64,000 bases of DNA from Anisodus tanguticus. Lineage: Eukaryota > Streptophyta > Magnoliopsida > Solanales > Solanaceae. Shown one piece after another: positions 24,863-35,537 of the stretch. The translations under genes were made by a program, and so were the position numbers. The first letter of the stretch is position 1. Each line of letters begins with the position of its first letter. The stretch is taken from positions 21,175,001 to 21,239,000 of the forward strand of contig CM067539.1 of assembly GCA_034509755.1 (NCBI GenBank), read 5' to 3'. A model generated the notes under the pieces. That model searched no databases, was not told the origin of the DNA, and saw nothing but the letters and a program-made list of their open reading frames with translations.

Positions 24863-25156
24863 TGAAAAAATAATTTCTTAATTATTTTCATTAATGAATG
24901 AGTATATATACAGTTTACATAATATGAAAAATCTTATTCCTATTCTACTCCCAAAACTCTATTCTATTTGTACAAGAATTCTACAAGTATGATAAGTGTA
25001 CAATGCTAATTAATTACAAGTAATATATTATTACCAAAATCATAATATACACGGTGTGTATACCGTGTATATCACGGTCTCCCAATTGCCTTGGGTTTCC
25101 GTGATATACATGGTATACACAAGATAGTATACCGTGTATATTATGGTATATTTTCA
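24863..25156 (-). repeat. 3' LTR
   Basis: In element sense it starts TGAAAATATACC after the purine tract CGAGGGGG (about 25157-25164) and ends at 24863. Several short palindromes around TATACACGGTATAC-like words occupy the U3 end. Confidence 0.9.
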
Positions 25157-25164
25157 CCCCCTCG

Positions 25165-26564
25165 AAGTCATAGCGGACGGTCGTCGTACGCTGAGACTGT
25201 TCCTAAAATCTTCAAATAGAACTGAGGGAAGACCCTTAGTAAAGATGTCTGCAATTTGGTACCTAGAAGGGACATGTAGGACGCGTACTTGTCAACGAGC
25301 TACCTTTTCGCGAACAAAGTGGATATCCATCTCGATGTTTTTAGTGCGCTGATGTTGAACCGGATTACTAGAAAGATATACTCACTAATATTGTCACAAT
25401 ATACCAAGGTAGCTTTCTGAATGAGACAATGAAGTTCTAAGAGAAGATTATGTAACCAACATGATTCAGATACCACATTGGCTACCCCTCGATACTCGGC
25501 CTCTGCACTGGAGCGTGATAATGTAGACTGTCGTTTTGCAGACCAGGAGACCAAGTTATCACCAAGAAATATACAGTAACCAGACGTGGAGCACTTGGTA
25601 TCCGGACAGCCACCCAATCAGCATCTGTATACGAGACAAGTGTTAAGATCGACGATGAATATAGATGCAAGCCATAGTCAAGTGTTCCATGGATATAGCG
25701 TGTAATGCGTTTGAGCGCATTTATGTGATCAATCCGAGGATCATGCATAAACAAACACACATGTTGAACGACATAAGTAATGTCAGGTCTCGTGAAATTA
25801 AGATACTGAAGAGCCCGTGCAAGACTGCGATAATGGGTGGGATCCTCGTAACGTGAGCCAACAGCAACACCCAGCTTCGATTTGGTATCAACCGGAGTAG
25901 AAGTAGACTTACAAGATGACATACCAGCTAGCTCAATAATCACTGCAGCATACTTCCGTTGAGATAAGAATAGACTACCTGAATGACGTGTGACATCAAT
26001 GCCCAAGAAATAACTCAAGGGACCCAAGTCTTTCATTGCAAACTCAGAACTGAGAAGTGACATGATAGACTTGCGCAGAATATCAGATGAAGCATTCAAT
26101 ATAATATCATCTACGTACAATAAAATGTATACTAGAGAAGTACAACGACGATATATAAATATAGAATGATCAGACCGGTTGTGAGAAAATCCAACAAAAG
26201 ATACATAATCTGCAAACCTCTAATACTAGGCACGCAGGGCCTGCTTAAGCCCATACAAGGACTTTTTTAGTAAACAGACATGATGAGGATGATTGGGATC
26301 TCGAAAACCCAAGGGCTGATGCATATATACTGTCTCCTTCAGATCACCGTGTAAGAAAACATTCTTTACATCCAACTGATGAATATGCCATGCTTTGGAG
26401 AGAGCCAAACTAAAAACAGTGTGAATGATAGCCGGTTTGACCACCAGACTAAACGTCTCACCACAATTCACTCCAACCTGCTGAGTTTTTCCATCACCTA
26501 CAAGACGAGCCTTATGCCTCTCAAAAGAACAGTCAGAATTTTCTTTATGAGTAAAAATCCACAT
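25165..26564 (-). pseudogene. Copia RT and RNase H
   Basis: RT starts near 26564 with MWIFTHKENSDCSFERHKARL and has GETFSLVVKPAIIHT, HQLDVKNVFLHGDL and KSLYGLKQA. A frame change occurs between 26226 and 26120, just before the intact catalytic YVDD. RNase H (25165-25800) has SYTDADW, SAEAEYRGVAN and LVYCDNIS, with frame changes near 25600 and 25380. The polyprotein end lies next to the purine tract. The closest relative in this window is the pol at 50022-51475. Confidence 0.9.
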
Positions 26565-26567
26565 AGA

Positions 26568-28051
26568 CTAAATAATATTAACACCAGATGGACGGGGCAC
26601 TAACTCCCACGTCTTATTGTCAATAAGAGCATTATATTCGTCAGTCATAGCCAATTTCCAATTCGGGTAATGTAGCACAGACATATGATTACGTGGTAGA
26701 GGGGATTTAGAGACATTAGAATTGAGGTTAAAATGCCATTTTGGTTTTAAAATACCCATTTGACTACGAGTAACTGACCCTTGACTCGAGGAGGAAGCGG
26801 GTGGATTATGGGCAGTGGGTGGGCTGGTGACGGACCGACCAACAGGCAGTGGGCCTGCTGGCCCAATGACGGAAACAAGGGCTGGAACGGAACTTTGGGC
26901 AGTGGGCTGGACCACTGGAACAGTATCGAGATCGGTACTGGGCCGTGTGTCTGGCCCACTGGGCAGGTGCGACGGAACAGTAGGGCCAGCAGGCAGTGGG
27001 CCTGCTGACGAATTTTGGGTGCGGGACAAGTCCGATAAATGGCGGATAATAAATGGAGAGACCTCGTTATCTAAAAAATTATACGAACTAGGCCCGAGAC
27101 TACTCACTTTAGCAAACGAAAATTGGGTTTCATCAAACAGAACATGGCGACTAATTATGATTTTATTAGACGATAAATCAAAACACTTGTAACCACGATG
27201 ATTAGATGGATAACCAAAAAACACACATGGGGTAGAACAAACTTGAAGTTTGTGAATTGTAGTTGACGAAAATAGTGGATAGCCTAAACACCCAAAGACC
27301 CTAAGATGTGAATACGAATGAGTCTTATTATAGAGAATTGTAAGTGGAGATGCATATGTCAACCCTTTGGTAGAAAGTATGTTAAGGAGGTAAGTAATCA
27401 TTTGTAGAGCATGATGCCAAAAGAATGGGGTACGGAAGCATGAACTAATAAAGTGCGGACAATATTATTAATGGTACGAATTTTCGTTCGACTTTCCCAT
27501 TTTGGGAGGACGTATGAGGATAAGAGAAATGAAAAACTATGTCATTAGTATCACAAAATTCCCGAAACAATCCATTGTCGTATTCTTTGCCATTATCACA
27601 TTGAATATTTTTAATTTCCGTTCGAATTGGGTACGGACGAATGCTCTAAATTTTAAAAATGTGGAAAATACTTGAGATTTTTTCACTAACGGAAAAGTCC
27701 ATAAAAATTCGAATAATCATCCAAAAACAGAATATAATAACAATGGCTCAAAGAACTAAGAACGGGAGATGTCCATAAATCGCTGTGAATAATGTCAAAA
27801 GGCATCAAAGTACGAGAAGTAGAGGCTACAAACAGTAATCTAACATGTTTTCCTAATGGACAGAAAGGAGAAATTGGAGTACAACGCGTACCCTTACAAG
27901 AAATAAAATTGTTTTTATGTAAGGATGACATAATTGACGACCCCGGATGACCTAGACATGTATGCCACAAATGAAGGAGTAAGAACTGCAAAGGTGGATG
28001 GCAAGGTGTGGCTCGTGGAAGTGGTGGTGATTGGATAAAGCTCTCCCACAC
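26568..28051 (-). pseudogene. Copia integrase and proline-rich linker
   Basis: GAG-pre-integrase LWHTCLGHPGSS and the first integrase Asp (IIHSDLW) with LFLDDYSNF are at 27686-28051. The middle of the core is frameshifted (27402-27686). The C-terminal part resumes at 27401 with YSHLRVFGCLGYPLF, FFGYPSNHRGYKC and DETQFSF, then a long Pro/Ser/Gly linker, and ends with NWKLAMTDEYNALIDNKTWE, the usual entry to RT. The second Asp and Glu of the catalytic triad are not readable in one frame. Confidence 0.85.
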
Positions 28052-28355
28052 TATTGCATCTCATTAGAGGTATCCCCATCTTGAAATCCTTCACAGAAAA
28101 CCCAAAAGTAACAGACACCCCATTATCAATGATAAATTTGCGGACTGACACTAAATTTTTAATCAAGTGTGGAGCATGAAGGACATTTTTCAAGGCAAGA
28201 GGCGGATGTGGGGAAGATAGATTGGTATGACCATAACCACGAATTAGAATTGACTGACCATTACCAATAATAATACCATGATTTTTGCTCAAATTGACAT
28301 AAGACGAGAGAGTACCTGGGTCGGATGTCATATGAGTAGTGGCGTTGGTGTCCAT
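27915..28355 (-). pseudogene. Copia aspartic protease
   Basis: The frame begins at the active-site block MDTNATTHMTSD. The catalytic Gly of the DTG triad is Asn here (codon at 28344-28346), which should abolish activity. The following strand IIIGNGQSILIRGYGH and the KNVLHAPHLIKNLVSVRKF segment are typical. The sister element at 46725-51851 keeps DTG at the same place. Confidence 0.85.
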
Positions 28356-28359
28356 GTAC

Positions 28360-29474
28360 CAATTGGCATCTGGGGATTCAATCCAAGTATGTGCATTGCG
28401 ACTTCAATAGCGATCGGAGTGGGGCTCGCAGCATGGTGGGCCTGTGGAGGTCGAGGACCAAGCACACCCGCTTATTGCCCCGTCCCAGAACTGTGTCTCG
28501 GGTACCCCTGCTGGACCGAAAAACTAGGCTTGTTGGTGTTGGGAAACTGGGCCCAGCTCCCTAGGTAGGTAGTGGGCTGGTAGTAAGGACTGTTGGGCCC
28601 AGGGCCACTGGCCCAGTTCCATGGCCATGGACCCCAGGGCTGTGGGCAATAGGCTTGCGGCCATTGCCACCGGTCCGGTTGCCACCCCCGTTATTGCCAC
28701 CTCGGTTTCAACCACGGTTTTCATATTTATTTTTGCGATTCTGACCTTTCTTGTCGTCACCGTTGTTGCGATTTTGGCCGGAATTGTCGGAGAAGGAGGG
28801 AGAGTAGTCGGACTCGATCATCATTGCTATAGAAGGAGCCCTAGTGGCCGTCTTCTTAGCCAAGTTGGCTTCTTTGAGCGTGAGCATGGAACGAGCCTGA
28901 TAGAACCGCAGAAGAGGATTGCTCTGACAAAGAAGCGTACCCACGCCACTATAGGCCTCAGATAGGCCTGCAACTATCTGAAGGACAAGATGATCATTGG
29001 TAACTGGCACATCAACGTTGCAGAGTTGGTCCGCCAGTTCTTTCAACCTTTTGCAGTAAGCTGAAACGTTAGGGAAGTCTTCCATGTGGACGTGGGAGAA
29101 TTCCTGCTCAAGGGTAACAACACGAGAATTCTGATTATCTTGGAATATATCACATACTCTATTCCAAGTATCCATCGCCTTAGCGTCTGTTCGATAATCG
29201 TCTGCAAAAGGTCTGTAGATATAATGGAGTAAATCCACTGAAGAACAGTAGCATCAAGGGTCGTTCATACTTTAGGATCATCCTCGGGGGTAAGCACCCC
29301 CTCATCTCTAGCAGCCGAGGGAATTATGTGATGGAGCATTTGATGCGAGCGTGCGTGAACTTTGAACAGTTCGGCCCACGTCGTGTATTGGACGTTTTCT
29401 ATTTCAAGAAAGATAGGGATGTGGTTCTTGATGTTAGAAACAGTAAGGGCAGGGTGAAACGTGTTCTTAGCCAT
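28360..29474 (-). pseudogene. Copia gag without zinc knuckle
   Basis: The ATG at 29474 starts MAKNTFHPALTVSNIKN, followed by WAELFKVHARSHQMLHH. A frameshift near 29260 leads to the second half (28708-29238), with NSRVVTLEQEFSHVHMEDFP and GLSEAYSGVGTLLCQSNP. The C-terminal part is Asn/Gly/Lys-rich, then Gly/Pro/Gln-rich, with no CX2CX4HX4C knuckle. It matches the gag at 47216-48300 closely. Confidence 0.88.
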
Positions 29475-29619
29475 AACAACAAGGCAAGACGTGACATAGG
29501 GATTTGGAAGAAATTTTGGGAAGGGAAAAGGAAAAACAAAGGCACGGAAACCGAGAAGATGTTCTTGGAAACCGAGGCAGTAGAATATGAGTTTGGGAGA
29601 GAAAAATGTGACCTAGACT

Positions 29620-29629
29620 TCTGATACCA
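29620..29629 (-). other. Primer binding site
   Basis: Minus-strand TGGTATCAG directly adjoins the LTR end at 29630, the initiator tRNA-Met type site. Confidence 0.85.
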
Positions 29630-29924
29630 TGAAAGAAATAATCCATTGATTATTTTTATTAATGTGAGTATATATACAATTTACAATTTCCATAATATGA
29701 AAAATCATATTCCTATTCTACTCCCAAAACCCTATTCTATTTGTACAAGAATTCTACTAGTATGGTAAGTGTACAATGCTAATTAATTACAAGTAATATA
29801 TTATCAAAACCATAATACAAGGTGTGTATACCGTGTATATCACGGTCTCCCAATTGTCTTGAGTTTCCGTGATATACATAGTATACACAAGTTAGTATAC
29901 CATGTATATTATGGTATATTTTCA
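29630..29924 (-). repeat. 5' LTR
   Basis: In element sense it starts TGAAAATATACC at 29924 and ends TTTCTTTCA at 29630, 295 bp, with the same palindromic words as the 3' LTR. Confidence 0.9.
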
Positions 29925-30100
29925 ATAGTAGTCTCGGTCCCTCAGCACTACTACCAGTAGATTACGGGATGTGCCTGAATGACCAGGGTTTGAGAACAGA
30001 GCAACTGATATCACCTACAAGGTCCTACCCCAGAAGAGAACAAATTGCTCCTACCAGAATTCGAACGCACGCTGCAGACCTCCAGCTGAATTTTAAGTTC

Positions 30101-31400
30101 CCTTTTTTTGTCATCTAGCTATTATTACAAAAACTCTCATCTTATTTTATAGATAACTTGCCGGACTGGACTAGGAGCTCTACTAGGTTTTACCTACATG
30201 TACAGCCCAGAAGCTTCCTCTTTCGTATTGATGAAAACGCTAGGCACTTCTTATCACAATGAATACTTTAACTAATAAATATGTTAAGATTGAGCAATTT
30301 ACAGGTCGCAAATTTAATAGATTCCTTGCATCCATTTAATGCCACCACCACTCTTATATGCAATGTCCTACCAATGATCAATCAACATCAATTGATAAAT
30401 AATTCGTACCTTCCTAAATTCAATACAACAACTAATACTCTCAATCCAAAATCACTACATGACTTTTTATTATTCACATCCTTGCATTTAAATTTTAAAC
30501 TCATCTCAATGTAATATAATACTACTAAATATACAAAGAAACTTCCTACGTTTTTTATGTTATTAGACTGTATTCAAAACAAAAAATAAAAAAGTAGAAG
30601 TTACAACATAAACAAAAAAAATTATTCGAACGCACAAAGTTTATTCTTTATTCTTAAAGGAATTTAATCTCTCACTGTTATTCAAGATATTTGAATTAAT
30701 TCCTACCATGGTAAAACATAAAACTATCCTATAATAGTAACAATTCAAATTACAAAAAAATTAGCTAACTTAAATTGACGCAGCAGATCACACTAAACAC
30801 GTTTTGAAAATAATATAAAAATGCAGCAACGAGATGGGGAAAGTCCAAATTTTCGATGGCGAAAACTTTGGCCAAACCTCTAAATTTGTCAATGAGTTGG
30901 GATTTAAATGGTGCGACGATGCCTGTCCAGAAACAAGCTATGCCTATTCAGAAACAATAGAAAGTTAAAAATTAAAGAGAAAATATTTGATCCAAAATAT
31001 TTATTAATCAAATCAATTAGCCAAATCAAGCGAGCGACAATGTGAGACTTGCTTTCTGCTCCACTCTTTCTTTAAGAGCTAGAAAGAACGACTTTTCTAT
31101 ATAAACACAATTATTTTCTTCCTTTAATTAATAGGGGACAAAATTTCTTTGTAAAAAGAATCTTGTTCAAATTTTCATTTCTTGTTCTCATACCGAAACC
31201 CAACGTTTTATTTTACTAATTGGATAGGAAGATAAAATTGCGCGCATAAAATTTCATAGTTAGTTTACATAGTAGTGTATCATTTTGGGAACAAAATGCT
31301 CTTTCATAGTCTATTGGGAAGGTCCAAGTGGTACAAACCTAAATTACTTGACATTATTGTTTGCAACTGTCTAAATTAAAGCACAACGTACTAAAAAATG
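30101..31400. other. AT-rich spacer
   Basis: No gene is supported. About 31273-31370 is similar to 10037-10130. Nothing else stands out. Confidence 0.4.
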
Positions 31401-31658
31401 CCGTATCCGGAGCATAGCTGGATGGTAAAGGTGGAGAACTTAAAATTCAGCTGGAGGCCTGCAGCATGAGTTCGAACTCTGATGAGAGCAATTTGCTCTT
31501 TTCTAGGGTAGAACCTTGTAGGTGATATCAGTTGCTCTGTTCTCAAACCCTGATCATTCAGACACATCCCGTAATTTACTAGTAGTAGTGCTGAGGGACC
31601 GAAACTACTATCTTTAGAAATAATCTGATGTAAGTTGAGAAACTTAATATAAAAAAAA
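31401..31658 (+). repeat. SINE-like repeat, uninterrupted copy
   Basis: The 5' part has a box A-like TAGCTGGATGG (31415-31425) and a box B-like AGTTCGAACTC (31469-31479), as in tRNA-derived RNA polymerase III promoters. The 3' end is the A-rich AATATAAAAAAAA. The same repeat, inverted and split, is at 29925-30100 plus 24801-24862. The spacing of the boxes is somewhat long, so promoter function is uncertain. Confidence 0.65.
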
Positions 31659-31694
31659 GTATACTTCTTCACCACGCCACCCCACAAGAGGTTA

Positions 31695-31830
31695 GGGGAA
31701 AAGTGATGAATTGAAGTCAGTAGTTGGGCCATGATTCATGTACAGATATTCCATAAGATATAGGGGGAAAGTGATGAATTGAAGTCAGTAGTTGGGCCAT
31801 GATTCATGTACAGATATTCCATAAGATATA
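31695..31830. repeat. 68-bp tandem duplication
   Basis: Two near-identical 68-base units (31695-31762 and 31763-31830) both contain GTGATGAATTGAAGTCAGTA and CCATAAGATATA. It looks like a recent local duplication. Confidence 0.9.
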
Positions 31831-32050
31831 TGTCTCAATTGATGTGATATATATATTTTTAATTAATTTTAAAAAATAATATATTTTTTTATTTTATAAT
31901 AATTTAATTTTAAATTTTATTTTTTACTCTTAACGAGATAATCTATAACTATACAAATATTTTTAACTTGTTTTGATCACAAAATTTAAAAATTTATTTT
32001 ATTTTTTAAATTTTATTATATAAATTAAAATAGAGAATGGAGAAAATATT
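31831..32050. repeat. Degenerate Stowaway-like MITE
   Basis: The sequence TCTCAATTGATGTGATATAT followed by AT-rich repeats and a GAGAATGGAGAAAAT end resembles the CTCCCTCCGTCTC-type MITEs, with eroded termini. Confidence 0.35.
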
Positions 32051-32329
32051 GTTCTAGAAGAATAGGATAAGCTTTGGAAATGTAAAGGGCTTATCTTAGT
32101 GGGGGCCGGGTTTGTATTAAAGGATATATAATAAAAAATGGGGATACATACACAAATTTGCACTTACACGTGGCAAACATGCTTGTCTCTGATTTGCCAC
32201 GTGAGCATTTTCTTGTCGGCTTCTTACATTTGCTGTGGGTCATTTCCAGTATGTTGTTTTGTGATTTTTCCACGCAGCGCCATGTAATTTGGCTTCTCCA
32301 TCTCTCCTTACCATATATGCATATTCTCA

Positions 32330-32731
32330 GGGGCCGTTTGATTCAAAGATGAGTAAAGGAAGAATTTGTAATGCATGACTTGCACTTCAGAATTAGTAAT
32401 AATGTAAAAATTGATACTATAACGGTTAACAATTCAGAAATTCAATTTGTTCGGAGTAATGATCTCTACACCAATTTTACACCTTAAATTCCTCATTATT
32501 GCTGGTATATATATATATATACACACCAAGTTGACACCTTAATTTCTCATTACTGCTAGTACGCTATTTTTTGCAATATAGTGCATATAATGAAACTAAA
32601 CAGTGATGTCTGTCCAGTATAAAATATAGAGAAAATAGACAACTGTATTGTATTATCAATAAAATAAGTGTCGTTCTCTTAAACCAATAGATACCTTTCC
32701 TGTTTGAGAGACACATCATGTATGTGATAGG
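32330..32731. other. MITE-like remnant and spacer
   Basis: GGGGCCGTTTGATTCAAAGA resembles the start of a solanaceous MITE. The word ACACCTTAAATTCCTCATTA occurs at about 32480, and related forms occur at about 32535 and 34948. No gene is seen. Confidence 0.4.
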
Positions 32732-33839
32732 TGTTGGATATGTAAAGCAGTACGGGAAGTAAATAAATATTACAAGTGTTCGAATTGAAAGGATAAACGA
32801 ATAGCCAATATTCAGAGCTGCCGCAAAGTTGTTGAGCCTTAAATCTTCATAACCTGAAATCAAGAAACACTAAATCTGAATGGTTACAACTGTGGCTGAG
32901 TCGAGAGATGACTCTCTGTCTTTAAGACAAGAGTGTCCCGTATATATGCTTTTACGTTAACGGACAATAATCTCCCAAGATAAAACAGCAACTAATCAAC
33001 ACTACAAAGCAAATAGGCTGATTCTGACGAAGAAAACAAACACAAAACGACTTGCTGAAGAATAGAAAAGGAAGAGTTTTCTGTTTTTGTCCCAACGTTT
33101 CTGCTCACGTTTTGGACTTTTGATTTCTCTTCTGTTTTGTCTCTGAGTATATATGTTGTCTCATTTTTCTGTATTGAGCCAAAATGCATCAATATATAGC
33201 AAAAGAGAGGCTTCTCAACTGCCAAGACATGACTGTTAATGGACATTGAAGGAGGGAATTGAACACCCATTGAAGGAGGGTGTAATTCAGCCAAGTAATG
33301 GTTGTTAATGGAGGGAGTTAATCAACCAAGTAATGACTGATTAATGCACAATAACGCCCCCAAAAATCAAGATTCCAGAAACTCCAGGGACCAAACTTAA
33401 ATATTAAACAATTTGGGGTCCAAAGAGATAATATCAGAAGAAGACCCGAGACCCGAGCCCGGACGGGCGGCGCGCGTGTGGGCTTAGCCTTGAACCCAAG
33501 AACATCTAGGTCCTCCCTCCTTTAAACACATGAGTTATCCATTGGGGTCCCAAACCCTTAGCCAATTTAGAGACTTATAAAGAGAGCAATTCTTCCTTTT
33601 CCCACCGATGTAGTAGATTTGTCCCACACCATATTTTCATGCCTCAAACACCTTACTTCGTGGACCAATATCTATTTCATTTCTCAATGAAATTTGACGA
33701 TTCTTGGCCCTACGGTCATCTACTCACTTAGTAGATTATGCACGTGTGAAGAGACAAAGCCTCCAACATGCGAAACCCTAGTGTTTAATTCATTAAATAT
33801 GGGTGGACGCACCTCCCCATCAAAGACAAATTTCCAACA
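32732..33839 (-). repeat. Solo LTR of the Tork/TAR-like family
   Basis: It starts TGTTGGATATG and ends TTTCCAACA. Inverted, it matches the 13054-14112 LTR: the GACGGGC GC-rich patch, CCTCCCTCCTTTAAACACAT, the CACGTGTG block near the start, and CTTTAAGACAAGAG. The flanks ATAGG and ATACG form a 5-bp target duplication with one mismatch. No internal sequence remains. Confidence 0.85.
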
Positions 33840-33982
33840 ATACGCCATGGCAGTGCACCGCAAGTCTTTAAGCCTATGTGAAATCAGTAATTGTTGATAA
33901 GCCATGTATCATACAGCTTGAATACACCTCTTAGCCAATGGCGACATGCTAGTAGAAGTTGCTTCACTGTTTCTGTTGATTC

Positions 33983-34856
33983 TGTTGGGTATTGATATTG
34001 GTGAATGGGAAATGATTGGAAAGAAAAGTGGGAGTTGTCCCACATCGATAGTGGAAAGAAAAGTGGGAGTTCCCTCTTGCTTTATAAAATAAGCATTTGT
34101 CCCACATCGGTAGTGGAAAGAAAAGTTCTTCTACTTATAAGTAGAATTACTCCTTCTTGTCAGTAAAAGGGTTGAGGGGGCAAGGACCCCTCGCGCCGTC
34201 GTCGTCGCTCGCTCGGCTTCGGCTTCGGAATCGGAATCCGGGGTTGAGGGGGCAAGGACCCCTCGCGCCGTCGTCGTCGCTCGCTCAGCTTCGGCTTCGG
34301 CTTCGGATTCGGATTCGGATTCAGTCAAATGATCTGATTGATTGATAATCTTTTTGGACCAAATTTTCTTTAATTTTCAATTATTTAATTAATCATTATT
34401 TAATTAAATTAATTAACTTATCAAATCCTACCCGTTAGTGACCCTGACCCGCGACCCGGCCGGATCCGCGTGTCTGACCCGCGACCCGATTTCTTTTCCT
34501 TCTTTAAATTTCCCACCATTATTCAGTGGCTGTTCAGAAAGGTTGCAAACCTTCAGAAACAGTACTTCCATGGCTATAAATTCGTTTGATTCCTCGAATA
34601 TTACTTACGAATTTTCGAACAACACAAACTACTTCTTCTTCTCGCATAAACAAAATTCTGTGTGATATACTACTGTTGAGTGGTTCGCCGCTACCGAAAT
34701 TTGGAGTACTACTATTCTGGTAAGATAATCGTTCTATCCTGGGAGGGGATATTCCATCAACCTCGAGTACTGTGAGGGGAATAATTTCCTTAAGGACACA
34801 CTTTGAACTAAGTGAGCTCGATTATATTCTGAAAAATATTTTTATTTTTCCAACAC
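33983..34856 (+). repeat. LTR-like sequence with GC-rich tandem repeat
   Basis: It starts TGTTGGGTATTG and ends near TTTTCCAACAC. The 10-base word TGATTCTGTT flanks it (33977-33986 and 34857-34866). A repeated AAAGTGGGAGT / TCCCACATCG module and a TTATAAGTAGA TATA-like element (34134-34144) fit a copia solo LTR. The exact right edge is unsure because the expected CA end is followed by CT before the direct repeat. Confidence 0.55.
34171..34314. repeat. 72-bp GC-rich tandem duplication
   Basis: Two units start GTTGAGGGGGCAAGGACCCC at 34171 and 34243. Each holds CGCCGTCGTCGTCGC and a run of CTTCGG triplet-like repeats. The unit is far more GC-rich than its surroundings. Confidence 0.9.
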
Positions 34857-34866
34857 TGATTCTGTT

Positions 34867-35537
34867 CATTATTCAACTATTATTGTTTACTGATTTTTTG
34901 GAATACAGATTAATAACAGGTTCAACATAATGCTCCCTGTAGATTACACCTTAAATTCCTCATTACTACATAAACAGAAAACAATAACTGTAGGTTTAAA
35001 TCACAACATCCTGGGAGAAACTGAGGTTAACTTCTTTCTTATTCTTTATACTATCAAGCATGTGGTTATCTTTTTTTTAAAAAAAAACCATCAAAATATG
35101 TATAATACAGATATTTTCAGAAACAAAAAGAAGAATAGCCAGCAACGCATGTGAGTTGAAAAATTGAAGGAGAACCCAAAACTGTAGCAGCAAACAAATG
35201 AAAGTTTTGAACAAATGTAGCTAAATGGAAGCGGAAGTGAAAGACAGACGTCCACACAAATACATCATGTCAAACTAATGCTTCACAATCTTCTTTCACG
35301 AAGCTTACATAATTAATTCAATAATCACAAAGAAAAACATCTCCTCCAATGAATATACAAAACTTCACTATGCTAATCAATATATATCAAGTCAAATTAC
35401 AACGCTAAATTTGATACACGAATTAACAGATAAAAGAAACTACTACAACTTTTACATCTGAAAATTACATAGCCAGGTACAAAAAAAGTGAGAATCGAAA
35501 TCGATAAATTCCGTAGTATAATGATAACAATAATGGT
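34867..35537. other. Spacer and probable 3' flank of the RING-H2 gene
   Basis: There is no gene other than the probable 3' untranslated region of the minus-strand gene that ends at 35538. A short segment at 34948-34970 shares the ACCTTAAATTCCTCATTACT word with 32480. Confidence 0.45.

Larger units (their letters stand above)
24863..29924 (-). mobile_element. Complete Ale/Retrofit-like Ty1-copia element
   Basis: LTRs of 294 and 295 bp (24863-25156 and 29630-29924) enclose gag, protease, integrase, RT and RNase H on the minus strand. The target duplication is ATAGT (24858-24862 and 29925-29929), perfect. PBS and polypurine tract are both present. The coding frames have several shifts, so the copy is probably defective, though structurally complete. 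Confidence 0.93.
24801..30100 (-). repeat. SINE-like repeat split by a copia insertion
   Basis: Two parts make one repeat on the minus strand: 29925-30100 and 24801-24862. Laid end to end they match the uninterrupted plus-strand copy at 31401-31658, including the A-rich 3' tail. The junction coincides with the ATAGT target duplication of the copia element at 24863-29924, so the element jumped into a pre-existing repeat. This copy lacks the box A end. Confidence 0.8.

Noticed and set aside
28278..28965. Plus-strand open frames of about 100 codons
   Set aside because: They mirror the minus-strand gag and protease of the complete Ale-type element.
29925..31658. Inverted repeat pair considered as the two ends of one transposon
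   Set aside because: Each side is a complete or split copy of the same tRNA-like repeat with A-rich tail, so two SINE-like insertions in opposite orientation explain it better.
34131..34345. Ser/Glu- and Arg/Leu-repeat open frames
   Set aside because: They are translations of a 72-bp GC-rich tandem duplication and carry no gene signal.
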